Shown one piece after another: positions 37,701-44,911 of a stretch of 64,000 bases of DNA (positions are counted from its first letter, which is position 1; each line of letters starts with the position of its first letter). A program made the position numbers and the translations under genes. This stretch comes from Mucilaginibacter agri. Lineage in GTDB: Bacteria; Bacteroidota; Bacteroidia; Sphingobacteriales; Sphingobacteriaceae. The notes beneath the pieces are model-generated. The model saw only the letters and a program-made list of their open reading frames with translations, was not told the origin of the DNA and did no database searches. The DNA is taken from positions 62,001 to 126,000 of the forward strand of contig NZ_WWEO01000044.1 in the NCBI RefSeq assembly GCF_009928685.1. The letters run 5' to 3'.

Positions 37701-38040
37701 CTAAGGCCGTAACCACAACCTCGTTAAGTGCTTTGCTATTACCTGTAAGTTTTACTATAATATTAGCATTGCTTCCTACGGCAATTGTTTGCTCGTTAAA
37801 ACCAACAAATTTAAACACCAATGCCTGGCCTGCACTTGCAGTAATAATAAACCTACCATATATATCGGTGGTTGTACCTTTATTGGTACCTTTTAACATA
37901 ACGCTAACTCCTGGAAGCGGCTGGCCGCTTTCGTCGTTAACCGTGCCCGATATCTTGCTTTGCGCAAATAAGAGGACTGGTGAAAGGCAGCATATCAGAG
38001 CAATAGCGAGCCTTTTTAAATTCGGGTAAAAGTGTTTCAT
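34756..38040 (-). CDS. SusC-like TonB-dependent outer-membrane transporter (phosphodiester locus)
   Basis: The 1094-residue protein has a signal peptide (about 1-26), a carboxypeptidase-D-like domain (SGTVNDESGQPLPGVSVMLKGTNKGTTTD, about 31-105), and the linker NEVVVTALGVKKETRRVGYSLQ. A plug follows with LVGKVAGLSVGPSAELLG near 145 and GPAAAALYGNRASYGAILITTKKG near 203, then a 22-strand-type barrel. The ALGVKKETRRVGYS linker marks a different SusC branch from the xylan-locus protein. It is the first gene of susC-susD-GDPD. Three TAAAC boxes at 20-bp spacing lie 51-103 bp upstream of its start and match those in front of the transporter operon at 39711. Confidence 0.95.
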   Translation of the reverse strand: MKHFYPNLKRLAIALICCLSPVLLFAQSKISGTVNDESGQPLPGVSVMLKGTNKGTTTDIYGRFIITASAGQALVFKFVGFNEQTIAVGSNANIIVKLTGNSKALNEVVVTALGVKKETRRVGYSLQTVNGEDLTLARDPNPVTGLVGKVAGLSVGPSAELLGAPNVAIRGNTISLYVVDGFPINTDTYNISPDDIETYTVLKGPAAAALYGNRASYGAILITTKKGNKNKKGLTVDINSSTVINTGFLAFPRIQHSYGPGENTFYQFVDGKGGAPGGVDSDYDIWGPYFAGQLIPQYDSPVINGVRQGTPWVARGANNLNNFLQTGYQTNNNVALSANGDTYTIRLSASQQHQQSYIPKEYLDIANANLYASFNPTSRWKFEGNVDFNRQTTDNFPDVQYGPNSLIYNLAVWTGADWDVNAPDIKAIWQPGKVGIQSQFAEYTRYHNPWLMVTDWTRGHYKNDVYGYLSGNYKINNNLNVTLRSQIDTYNILRTESMPFSAHPYGREGNQGDYREDRRDLFDNNTELMVNYDYTIKKFLNLSGLVGGNMRNFSYNSSWTSTDYLNVPEVYSFSNSKNAVQSTSFRSDMRVLSAYYSLDATFGKYATISSTGRIDKSSAFQVPTTYYYPSVSVATVVSDYVKLPDFISFLKARASYSNIRSDATSTTIGPAPFNSITVYGGTTTGANPLFYNPLGYGATYNSPYNGPDYSLNTAYSTSKPYNNQTAGYASDYLYQNGIKTSTRINYEEGFDIKFLQNRLGLSGTAFQYIDGPRILPNAISTATGYTTEYINALKTKKTGYEASISGTPIRNANGFSWNVLVNLSTFKEVYKELPPGQDTYQTFFQAGDRTDKLYGTAFVRTPQGQIINDAAGKPLINPVAQYLGNENAKYAWSTYNKLQYKNVSLGFQFDGSVGGVIIDYMHNKTMRGGANIETAEGALGDARYQDWKNFGVATYNGTYVGPGVIVSNGAAINYDSKTGAVLNYNALQYAPNTKTAFVQDYVSKYYNADEANLMSKTFSKLREVTIGYDFPKQWLDKTFIKRAGVSVYGRNLLYFYKDQRFKDVDLDQYNMAVSSTGLQSPTVRSYGFNLNVSF

Positions 38041-38090
38041 TTACTTAATGCTTTAGTGAGAAAGTGAGTAGAATTTGATTACAGCAATAC

Positions 38091-38143
38091 TAAACTTTGT
38101 TTATAAATAATAAACTAAGTTTAGATTAAGTAAACTTTAATAC
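38091..38143. promoter_or_regulatory. Phased operator array upstream of second susC
   Basis: TAAACTTTGTTTA (38091-38103) and TAAACTAAGTTTA (38111-38123) are full TAAAC-N3-GTTTA inverted repeats. A half site TAAACTTTAATAC follows at 38131-38143. Starts are exactly 20 bp apart, about two helical turns. The same arrangement lies at 39593-39645. The XRE-cupin regulator is the probable binder. Confidence 0.65.
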
Positions 38144-38233
38144 TTTGTTCACTAAGCGTTAAGTAAGGCGAAATTGGTAATTATATCATCACGAAACAGT
38201 TATGTAAAATTAACATTACAAAACAATACCATT

Positions 38234-38809
38234 TTAGGATTGCCGTTTTAAATGATTGATTGCCATCACCTTCAGTTGATCAACATTATTTACCGGAATA
38301 TCAATAAGCTTCGCTTCATCATCCCAATAGCGCATGCGGATAATTAGGTCAGCGTCGGGGTCTGCTTCAAAATCTGCAGCTTCAGATGCACTCATTACTC
38401 CTCCCTGAAAGTTTAACGTGGCTTTACTCGCAGGTGAGAGTTTTTCAAAATATTCGGGATGCTTATAAGTGAGATAACGTTTGGCAATAACATGGCCTTG
38501 AACCAATTTAGATAAACGTTCTGAGAAACCATGCCCACGTAAATAATCGGCCCCTAATTTTTCGTGGTCAATATTACCGAAGCCATCCATACTTTCGGCT
38601 TGGTCGCTTGCACATAAGTGGCCAATGTCATGAAAAAAGGCTGCCAGTATAACTTCATCATCATAACTTTCTGCCTGTGCTAAAGCAGCCGCCTGCGACA
38701 TGTGTTCTATCTGCGATACCGGCTCTCCGATATAATCATCATCGCCATGCAATTCATACAGGGCAAATACTTCTTCTACTATTTGTTCGGGAGTTGGGTT
38801 CGGTAACAT
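38234..38809 (-). CDS. PhnZ-like HD-domain mixed-valent diiron oxygenase (phosphonate family)
   Basis: The 191-residue HD protein has the length of the phosphonate-operon HD family (TIGR03276, PhnZ/TmpB). Expected iron ligands are visible: His36 (IEHM), His60-Asp61 (FFHDIGH), His82, His106 (GHVIAKRYL) and an Asp in the RYWDDEAK segment. The substrate-gate pair of PhnZ, Tyr and Glu three residues later, is present as Tyr26 and Glu29 in DYIGEPVSQ. PhnZ oxidatively cleaves 2-amino-1-hydroxyethylphosphonate to glycine and phosphate; TmpB does the same with the trimethylated compound. The partner hydroxylase (PhnY/TmpA) is not in the window. It is divergent from the XRE-cupin gene. Confidence 0.83.
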   Translation of the reverse strand: MLPNPTPEQIVEEVFALYELHGDDDYIGEPVSQIEHMSQAAALAQAESYDDEVILAAFFHDIGHLCASDQAESMDGFGNIDHEKLGADYLRGHGFSERLSKLVQGHVIAKRYLTYKHPEYFEKLSPASKATLNFQGGVMSASEAADFEADPDADLIIRMRYWDDEAKLIDIPVNNVDQLKVMAINHLKRQS

Positions 38810-38993
38810 ATTAAGAAAAGTTTGAGGCTAAGTAAAAACATCAACATTACTAAATTATTATGAGCGTATAATATAATTAGGCAATACTCGCATTATGTAT
38901 CTTTTTTACTAGTTAACAGTATTTAACTATACAACTATTGTTTCCGCATTTTTAATTATCTACTTTTCTCGCTTCGCAATTAATACTAATAAA

Positions 38994-39572
38994 ATGGAAG
39001 ATGATATACTGATCCAGATCAGTAACCGGATTAAAGAACGTCGCCGGGAAAAAAATATAACTGTGCAGGAGCTGGCCATCAGGGCCAACGTAAGTAAGGG
39101 CCTCATATCGCAAATTGAGAACAGCCGTACCATCCCGTCTCTAATTGTATTAATAGATATAATTAAGGCATTGGAGATAGACCTGAATGTGTTTTTCAAA
39201 GATATACAAGCCGATAATAAACGTTCGCCGTTAATTATACGCAAACAGTCAGAATATGAGCATTTTGAGAAAGAGCATGCCGAAGGTTTCCATTACCAGC
39301 GCATCTTTACCCGCTCTATCAAAAATTCGACTGTAGATATTGTGATCCTGGAACTGGAGCCCGATGCCAGCAGGCCACAGGTAGAAACGGAAGCCTTCGA
39401 ATACAAATACATTCTTTCGGGTAAGGTAAAATATCATTTTGGCAAAGATTCGTACACCTTAAATACAGGAGATTCGATGCTGTTTGACGGACGTCTCCCC
39501 CATACACCCGAAAACATTGGTAAAGAAACTGCACGCATGCTGGTGGTGTATTTTTTCGAAGAACAATTGTAG
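38994..39572 (+). CDS. XRE-family regulator with C-terminal cupin domain
   Basis: The 192-residue protein combines a helix-turn-helix (IKERRREKNITVQELAIRANVSKGLISQIENSRTIPS in pieces, residues 9-46) with a cupin_2 barrel (about 105-188: LELEPDASRPQVETEAFEYKYILSGKVKYHFG and TGDSMLFDGRLPHTPENIG in pieces). Proteins of this type regulate small-molecule pathways, with the cupin binding an effector or a metal. The context gives the likely targets: the TAAAC-N3-GTTTA arrays upstream of the second susC and of the downstream transporter operon. No copy of the box is seen in the 184-bp gap in front of its own gene, so autoregulation is not evident. Confidence 0.9.
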   Translation: MEDDILIQISNRIKERRREKNITVQELAIRANVSKGLISQIENSRTIPSLIVLIDIIKALEIDLNVFFKDIQADNKRSPLIIRKQSEYEHFEKEHAEGFHYQRIFTRSIKNSTVDIVILELEPDASRPQVETEAFEYKYILSGKVKYHFGKDSYTLNTGDSMLFDGRLPHTPENIGKETARMLVVYFFEEQL

Positions 39573-39592
39573 TAGTTAAAATAACCTTAACA

Positions 39593-39645
39593 CACAATTG
39601 GTTTACTCTTAATAAACATAGTTTAATTTTGCTAAACAAAATTAC
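39593..39645. promoter_or_regulatory. Phased operator array upstream of the transporter operon
   Basis: The full site TAAACATAGTTTA (39613-39625) is flanked at exactly 20 bp on each side by half sites: GTTTA at 39601-39605 (box 39593) and TAAAC at 39633-39637 (box 39633). A -7-like TAATTTTG (39624-39631) matching TAnnTTTG lies within the array, so binding would directly affect the promoter. Confidence 0.65.
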
Positions 39646-39651
39646 TCAACT

Positions 39652-39720
39652 ATGCCTATTAAAGCCCTTGTTTTTGATATTTCAGACTGCACTGTTAAAC
39701 AAAGCGCAACATGTCTGTAA
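39652..39720 (+). pseudogene. 22-codon HAD-like leader ORF, possible remnant of a phosphonatase-type hydrolase
   Basis: ATG at 39652 opens a short frame, MPIKALVFDISDCTVKQSAT plus two residues, ending TAA at 39720. Its first 15 residues look like the start of a HAD hydrolase (hydrophobic strand, FD, then a TV after the loop), closest to the phosphonatase-like type written as FDxAGTTV. In related phosphonate operons such a hydrolase (TIGR03351) accompanies the FAD oxidoreductase encoded here downstream. The frame then overlaps the transporter start (39711) by 10 bases. It could be a deletion remnant kept because it couples translation, or a chance leader peptide. Confidence 0.42.
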
Positions 39721-41027
39721 TCAACCAGTTAAGGCTAAAAGTAGCCAGATGGCCGTATAGTCTTGTATCTGTTATAGCATCTTTGTCGGCTTTTGGTGCA
39801 TATACGTGTATGTATGCTTTCCGCAAATCCTTTGCCGCAGGTACTTATACAGGGCAACAATATCTGCATGTTGATTATAAAGCCTGGCTGGTTATTGCCC
39901 AGGTAGTGGGTTATACGCTCAGTAAATTCTATGGCATACGCTTTATTGCCGAAATAAGTGGTAAGTACAGGGCAAAAAGCATCCTGATTTTAATTGGCGT
40001 TTCCTGGGTGGCCCTGCTGGGTTTCGCAACCGTACCTGCGCCTTGGAATATCATCTTTTTATTTATCAATGGTTTCCCGCTGGGTATGATTTGGGGCTTG
40101 ATATTTGGGTATCTCGAAGGGCGTAAAGCCACCGAATTTATGGCTGCTGTATTATCTATAAGCCTGATATTCGCTTCGGGATTTGTAAAAACAATAGGCC
40201 GCACCTTAATGAGCAGCCTACATGTTAACGAATACCTGATGCCGTTTTTAACAGGTGCGTTATTCGTAATACCCTTACTGCTTTTCATCTTAATGCTCGA
40301 ACTAATTCCCCACCCCACCGAAGAAGATAAGGCATTACGATCTGAACGCAGCCCCATGACCGCCGACGAAAGGAAAAGGTTTTTGTTGCGGTTTCTACCC
40401 GGTATCATTCTAACTATTATCGTTTATGTGTTACTAACTGTGATGCGTGATATCCGCGATAATTTTGAGGTAGAAATCTGGGCCGGCCTCGGCATCAAAA
40501 ACAACAGCATTTATACCAATATCGATTCTATGATATCCATAATTGTATTGGTTGCAATTAGTCTGCTTATTTTGATTAAAAATAATCTGCGTGCATTCAG
40601 TATCATTCATTTACTAATTATTTGTGGATGCGTATTAGCTGGGGTATCTACAGTATTGTTCAATATGCGGTATATAGATTCCATAACCTGGATGTCGTTG
40701 GCCGGATTGGGTTTGTACCTGGGCTACGTTCCTTACAATGCCATATTCTTTGAGCGCATGATAGCCTCTTTTAAATACCGCAGTAATGTTGGCTTTGTAA
40801 TGTACATTGCCGACGCTATGGGCTATTTAGGTAGTATCAGCATATTGCTAATTAAAGAAATAGGCAGGCCCGGTATCAGTTGGGAAAACTTTTATAACGA
40901 AGGTCTGCTCACTCTGTCTGTTGTTGGCGGTGCAGGCGCTATATTATCCCTGATTTATTTCTTAAACACCGCTAACCGTCAGCGAAAACAAAACAGCGAA
41001 CAAGAACTTAAACTTTTTACAACATGA
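39711..41027 (+). CDS. MFS-type transporter, DUF5690-like
   Basis: The 438-residue membrane protein has about 12 hydrophobic helices. It begins with a short cytoplasmic segment and PYSLVSVIASLSAFGAYTCMYAFRKSFAAG, then ITEISGKYR-like and FGYLEGRKATEFMAAVLSISLIFASGFVKT regions. It looks like the DUF5690 branch of the major facilitator superfamily; this assignment is from memory of the family. The substrate is not shown by sequence. Its stop overlaps the start of the FAD oxidoreductase by 4 bases, so the two are co-translated. Import of a phosphonate or head-group amine across the inner membrane is inferred from the neighbours. Confidence 0.78.
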   Translation: MSVINQLRLKVARWPYSLVSVIASLSAFGAYTCMYAFRKSFAAGTYTGQQYLHVDYKAWLVIAQVVGYTLSKFYGIRFIAEISGKYRAKSILILIGVSWVALLGFATVPAPWNIIFLFINGFPLGMIWGLIFGYLEGRKATEFMAAVLSISLIFASGFVKTIGRTLMSSLHVNEYLMPFLTGALFVIPLLLFILMLELIPHPTEEDKALRSERSPMTADERKRFLLRFLPGIILTIIVYVLLTVMRDIRDNFEVEIWAGLGIKNNSIYTNIDSMISIIVLVAISLLILIKNNLRAFSIIHLLIICGCVLAGVSTVLFNMRYIDSITWMSLAGLGLYLGYVPYNAIFFERMIASFKYRSNVGFVMYIADAMGYLGSISILLIKEIGRPGISWENFYNEGLLTLSVVGGAGAILSLIYFLNTANRQRKQNSEQELKLFTT

Positions 41028-42157
41028 GCAAACCGTCGGCAATTATAATTGGTGCAGGTATAGTTGGATTAGCTACCGCACGTGCCCTAGCAATAAGAGG
41101 TTATCAGGTAACCGTTTTTGAGCGCAATGAACGAGCCATTGGCGCATCTATACGTAACTTCGGGATGATCTGGCCTATCGGTCAGCCAACAGGGCCATTG
41201 TTCGATAGGGCAATGTTATCGCGAAGCATCTGGAAAGAAATTTGTGTTGAAGCTGGCATCTGGCACGACGAGGTAGGTTCATTACACCTCGCCTACCATG
41301 ATGACGAATTGCAGGTTATGACCGAGTATGTATCGGCTAACCAACAAAAACGCGATTGCGCTTTACTTACAGCGGAGCAAACGCTTCAAAAGTCGCCCGG
41401 TGTTAATCCCGAGGGGCTAAAAGGCGCCTTGTGGAGCGGTACAGAAATGATTCTGGAAGCACGGAATGCTATTGGCCAAGTGGCAAAACACCTTGCTGAT
41501 AAATATGAGGTAGACTTTCACTGGAACACCGCCATCAGCCGTATCGAACATCCTAAAGTTATTTCGGGCAACAAAAGCTGGCAGGCCGACGAAATTTTTG
41601 TTTGCAGCGGTAGCGAGTTCGAAACGCTTTACCCAGAAATATTTGCAGAGACAGATATTACCAAATGCAAACTGCAAATGATGCGCATGGAAGCCCAGCC
41701 CAATGGTTGGCGCATTGGTCCGTCGCTCTGCGGCGGCTTGTCTATGATCCACTATCCGGGTTTTCAGGTTGCACCGGGCTTACCCGCATTACGCAAACGG
41801 TATGAGCAACAATATGCAGAGGAATTGAAATGGGGTGTGCACGTTATGGTTTCGCAAAACCATACTGGCGAACTCACAGTCGGCGATTCGCACGAATACG
41901 GATTGGTGCACGATCCCTTCGATAAGGATTTTATTAACCAGATGATCTTAAAATATCTCGAAACATTTACCAGCTTAAAAAACTCACATATTATCCAAAC
42001 CTGGAATGGCATTTATCCTAAAATGACCAACGGCCAAACCGAACTGGTTTTAGAAGCCGAACCGGGAGTTACTATTATTAATGGCATTGGTGGCAACGGC
42101 ATGACCTTGTCGTTCGGTTTATGTGAACAAATTATAGCTGGCAGGCTGAATAAATAA
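41024..42157 (+). CDS. TIGR03364-type FAD-dependent oxidoreductase (aminophosphonate-associated)
   Basis: The 377-residue DAO-superfamily protein has the dinucleotide fold IIIGAGIVGLATARALA (residues 6-22) and the group-specific GASIRNFGMIWPIGQPTG near 40-57. Near the C-terminus it has GITIING-like VTIINGIGGNGMTLSFG, the second FAD-binding stretch. TIGR03364 proteins occur in phosphonate gene clusters and have been linked to oxidation of amino- or N-methyl-aminophosphonates. No adenine-phosphate residue is missing. It overlaps the transporter gene by 4 bases. Together with the PhnZ-like HD protein it suggests breakdown of a 2-aminoethylphosphonate-like head group; the exact substrate is not shown by sequence. 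Confidence 0.85.
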   Translation: MSKPSAIIIGAGIVGLATARALAIRGYQVTVFERNERAIGASIRNFGMIWPIGQPTGPLFDRAMLSRSIWKEICVEAGIWHDEVGSLHLAYHDDELQVMTEYVSANQQKRDCALLTAEQTLQKSPGVNPEGLKGALWSGTEMILEARNAIGQVAKHLADKYEVDFHWNTAISRIEHPKVISGNKSWQADEIFVCSGSEFETLYPEIFAETDITKCKLQMMRMEAQPNGWRIGPSLCGGLSMIHYPGFQVAPGLPALRKRYEQQYAEELKWGVHVMVSQNHTGELTVGDSHEYGLVHDPFDKDFINQMILKYLETFTSLKNSHIIQTWNGIYPKMTNGQTELVLEAEPGVTIINGIGGNGMTLSFGLCEQIIAGRLNK

Positions 42158-42202
42158 TCTATAATTTACATTATAGTAAACCTGTTGAATTTACTTTACA
42201 CT

Positions 42203-44779
42203 ATGGATAACAGAAGAGATTTTATTAAAAAAGCCGCGCTTTTATCTGGCGCAACCGGCTTATTTAACGTTTTACCTACTTCTATACAAAAAGCTTTAGC
42301 CATCGATCCGCAGGCGGGCAGCACCTATTTGGATGCCGAACATGTGGTGATACTAATGCAGGAAAACCGCTCGTTCGACCATTGCTACGGTACCCTACGC
42401 GGTGTACGTGGTTATAACGACCCACGAGCAATCGATCTTCCTAATAAAAACAAAGTATGGCTACAATCTAATGATAAGGGCGAAACTTATGCGCCTTTCC
42501 ATCTCGATATCAAAAATACCAAAGCCACCTGGATGAATTCGCTGCCGCATAGCTGGTCGAACCAGGTAAATGCGCGTAACGACGGCAAGTTTGATCAGTG
42601 GCTTAACGTAAAGCAATCGGGTCATAAAAGCTACGCCCACATGCCTTTAACATTAGGCTACCACACCCGCGAGGATATCCCTTTTTATTATGCCCTGGCA
42701 GATGCGTTCACCGTATGTGATCAAAACTTCTGTTCGTCTCTAACGGGTACCAATCCCAACCGTTTATATTTCTGGAGTGGTACCATTCGCGAGGAGCAGC
42801 ACGAAAATTCTAAAGCCAATGTCTGGAATGACGACATGGACTACGGTACCCTAAACTGGAAAACCTACCCCGAGCGCCTGGAAGAAAACGGCATCAGCTG
42901 GAAATGCTACCAGAATGAAATGAGCATCGACGTGGGCTTTAAGGGCGAAGAAGATCCATGGCTTTCTAACTTTCAGGATAACCCGCTTGAGTTCTTCGGG
43001 CAGTATAACATCCAATTGCACGCTAAGCATATTGAGCAGCTCAAAAGGCAATTAACCACATTGCCAGATGAAATTGCTGCAATGCAAAAACAAATCGATG
43101 CGTTAAGCCCGGGCGATGCACACATCGACCATTTGCAACTACAGTTAAGACAAAAACAACTCGACCTGGACAATATCAAAAAGAACGAGCATTTGTTAGA
43201 GCCCGGTCAGTTTGAAAAGCTTTCCCAACATCAGCAAAACCTTCATTTAAAGGCTTTCAATACAAACCAAAACGATCCTCATTATCATCAGTTAGCCGAT
43301 CTACCCTATAATGACGCCGGTACTGAGCGATCTATGAAAGCGCCTAAAGGTGATGTATTGCATCAGTTTAGAGAAGATGTAAAAAACGGCACGTTGCCAA
43401 TGGTATCATGGTTAACTGCTCCCGAGAACTTTTCAGATCATCCATCAGCCCCCTGGTATGGCGCATGGTATGTATCTGAGGTAATGGATATTCTTACCCA
43501 AAACCCTGAAGTTTGGAAGAAAACCATTTTCATTCTCACTTATGATGAAAATGATGGCTACTTTGACCACGTGCCACCATTTACCGCACCGCACTCGCAC
43601 AAAGAAGGCACCGGTAAGGTTTCTGAAGGAATAGACACCCGTGTTGAATATGTAACTCTTGAACAAGAGCAGGCACGCAAAGATTTCCCGACACATTACG
43701 ACCGCGAATGTTCGATAGGTCTTGGGTTCCGCGTTCCTATGGTAATTGCGTCACCCTGGAGCCGCGGCGGTTGGGTAAACTCCGAGGTCTTCGACCATAC
43801 CTCTACGCTGCAGTTCTTAGAACATTTCATCAATAAAAAAGCGGGTAAAACAATACCGGAAACTAACATCAGCGACTGGCGCAGAACCATTTGCGGCAAC
43901 TTAACATCTACCTTCAGGCCACATAATGGAGAGAAATCTGCCGACCCGGAGTTCGTATCCAAAAATGCATTTTTAGAAAGCATTCACAAGGCCCAGTTTA
44001 AAAAACTGCCGAGCGATTATAAATTATTGACCAAAGATGAAATAGCGCAGATCAATCACGCGCCACATCTTTCGCCATACATGGCCAAACAAGAAAAAGG
44101 GATCCGGGCATCATGTGCGCTGCCTTACCAACTTTATGCCGATGGTAAATTGAGCGCTGATAAAAAATCTTTCGAAATAACTTTCGCCAGTAAGGATACC
44201 GTATTTGGTAGCGAAACTGCCGGCGGTCCTTTTAATGTATATGCGCCGGGTAAGTATGTACGTATAGACAACAAAAATGAGTTTGACAACCTGCGCACCT
44301 GGGCTTACGGCGTTAAACCTAACGACCAATTAAGTGACATTTGGCCATTACAAGAGTTTGAAGGTTCTAACTATCATTTGAGAACTTATGGACCTAATGG
44401 CTTTTTCAGGGAGTTTAAAGGTAATGCTGCCGATCCGGCTATTGAAACTCTTGTTGAATATCAAACCAACCTTACTAACAGTAAAAAGTTAACAGGTAAC
44501 ATCGAACTAAAAATCAACAATTTAAACAATAAGCAAGCTTATACCGTAGAAGTAATTGACAATGCCTACAAAACCGGAAGCCGCAAAAAAGTAGTTGTAG
44601 CATCTGCGTCTCAACCGGCGCAAGCCAACTTTGTACTCGACCTGAGCAAAAGTTTTGGTTGGTACGATTTCAGTATAAAAGTTCAGGGCCATGCATCATT
44701 TGAGAAAAGATACGCCGGCCGTGTTGAAACAGGCGCCAGCAGTTTCAGTGACCCATTAATGGGTGGAACTATTGTTTAG
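42203..44779 (+). CDS. Tat-exported phosphocholine-type phospholipase C
   Basis: The start chosen is the ATG at 42203, which puts a twin-arginine signal at the N-terminus (NRRDFIKKAALLSG); a TTG six codons upstream is less likely. The 858-residue protein has the phosphoesterase/PlcN layout. VVILMQENRSFDHCYGTLRG near residue 45 holds metal and nucleophile region residues, with FCSSLTGTNPNRLYFWSG near 175, TYDENDGYFDHVPPF near 445, and two C-terminal beta domains. Such enzymes cleave phosphatidylcholine or sphingomyelin to phosphocholine and a neutral lipid in the periplasm or outside. It lies 45 bp after the FAD oxidoreductase, so lipid head-group use by this locus is plausible. A helical insert rich in Gln (about 275-345) stands out. 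Confidence 0.9.
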   Translation: MDNRRDFIKKAALLSGATGLFNVLPTSIQKALAIDPQAGSTYLDAEHVVILMQENRSFDHCYGTLRGVRGYNDPRAIDLPNKNKVWLQSNDKGETYAPFHLDIKNTKATWMNSLPHSWSNQVNARNDGKFDQWLNVKQSGHKSYAHMPLTLGYHTREDIPFYYALADAFTVCDQNFCSSLTGTNPNRLYFWSGTIREEQHENSKANVWNDDMDYGTLNWKTYPERLEENGISWKCYQNEMSIDVGFKGEEDPWLSNFQDNPLEFFGQYNIQLHAKHIEQLKRQLTTLPDEIAAMQKQIDALSPGDAHIDHLQLQLRQKQLDLDNIKKNEHLLEPGQFEKLSQHQQNLHLKAFNTNQNDPHYHQLADLPYNDAGTERSMKAPKGDVLHQFREDVKNGTLPMVSWLTAPENFSDHPSAPWYGAWYVSEVMDILTQNPEVWKKTIFILTYDENDGYFDHVPPFTAPHSHKEGTGKVSEGIDTRVEYVTLEQEQARKDFPTHYDRECSIGLGFRVPMVIASPWSRGGWVNSEVFDHTSTLQFLEHFINKKAGKTIPETNISDWRRTICGNLTSTFRPHNGEKSADPEFVSKNAFLESIHKAQFKKLPSDYKLLTKDEIAQINHAPHLSPYMAKQEKGIRASCALPYQLYADGKLSADKKSFEITFASKDTVFGSETAGGPFNVYAPGKYVRIDNKNEFDNLRTWAYGVKPNDQLSDIWPLQEFEGSNYHLRTYGPNGFFREFKGNAADPAIETLVEYQTNLTNSKKLTGNIELKINNLNNKQAYTVEVIDNAYKTGSRKKVVVASASQPAQANFVLDLSKSFGWYDFSIKVQGHASFEKRYAGRVETGASSFSDPLMGGTIV

Positions 44780-44809
44780 TACCGGGACAGTTTTCGAATA
44801 TAATTAAGA

Positions 44810-44835
44810 TAGCCCGAGCCGAAAAGCTTGGGCTA
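44810..44835 (+). terminator. Terminator after phospholipase C
   Basis: TAGCCCGAGC pairs with GCTTGGGCTA (one G-U) around a 6-base loop, followed by TTTGCG. The tail is short, so moderate strength. Confidence 0.7.
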
Positions 44836-44911
44836 TTTGCGTTTACATTAACTCCCCCTACAGTATTTCTACAGATTGTTTTGGTATCCTCGCTTAACCT
44901 ACAAGCGAAAT

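Noticed and set aside
38994..39637. Minus-strand ORFs opposite the XRE-cupin gene
   Set aside because: They are antisense to a clear HTH-cupin protein and lack family features.
42185..42202. TTG-started extension of phospholipase C
   Set aside because: Starting at ATG 42203 places the twin-arginine motif at the N-terminus as expected for a Tat signal.
42157..42209. TAAAC half site at 42177 upstream of phospholipase C
   Set aside because: Only one half is present and the 20-bp phased neighbours are poor, so I do not count it as an operator. The PLC gene may be read from the upstream operon.
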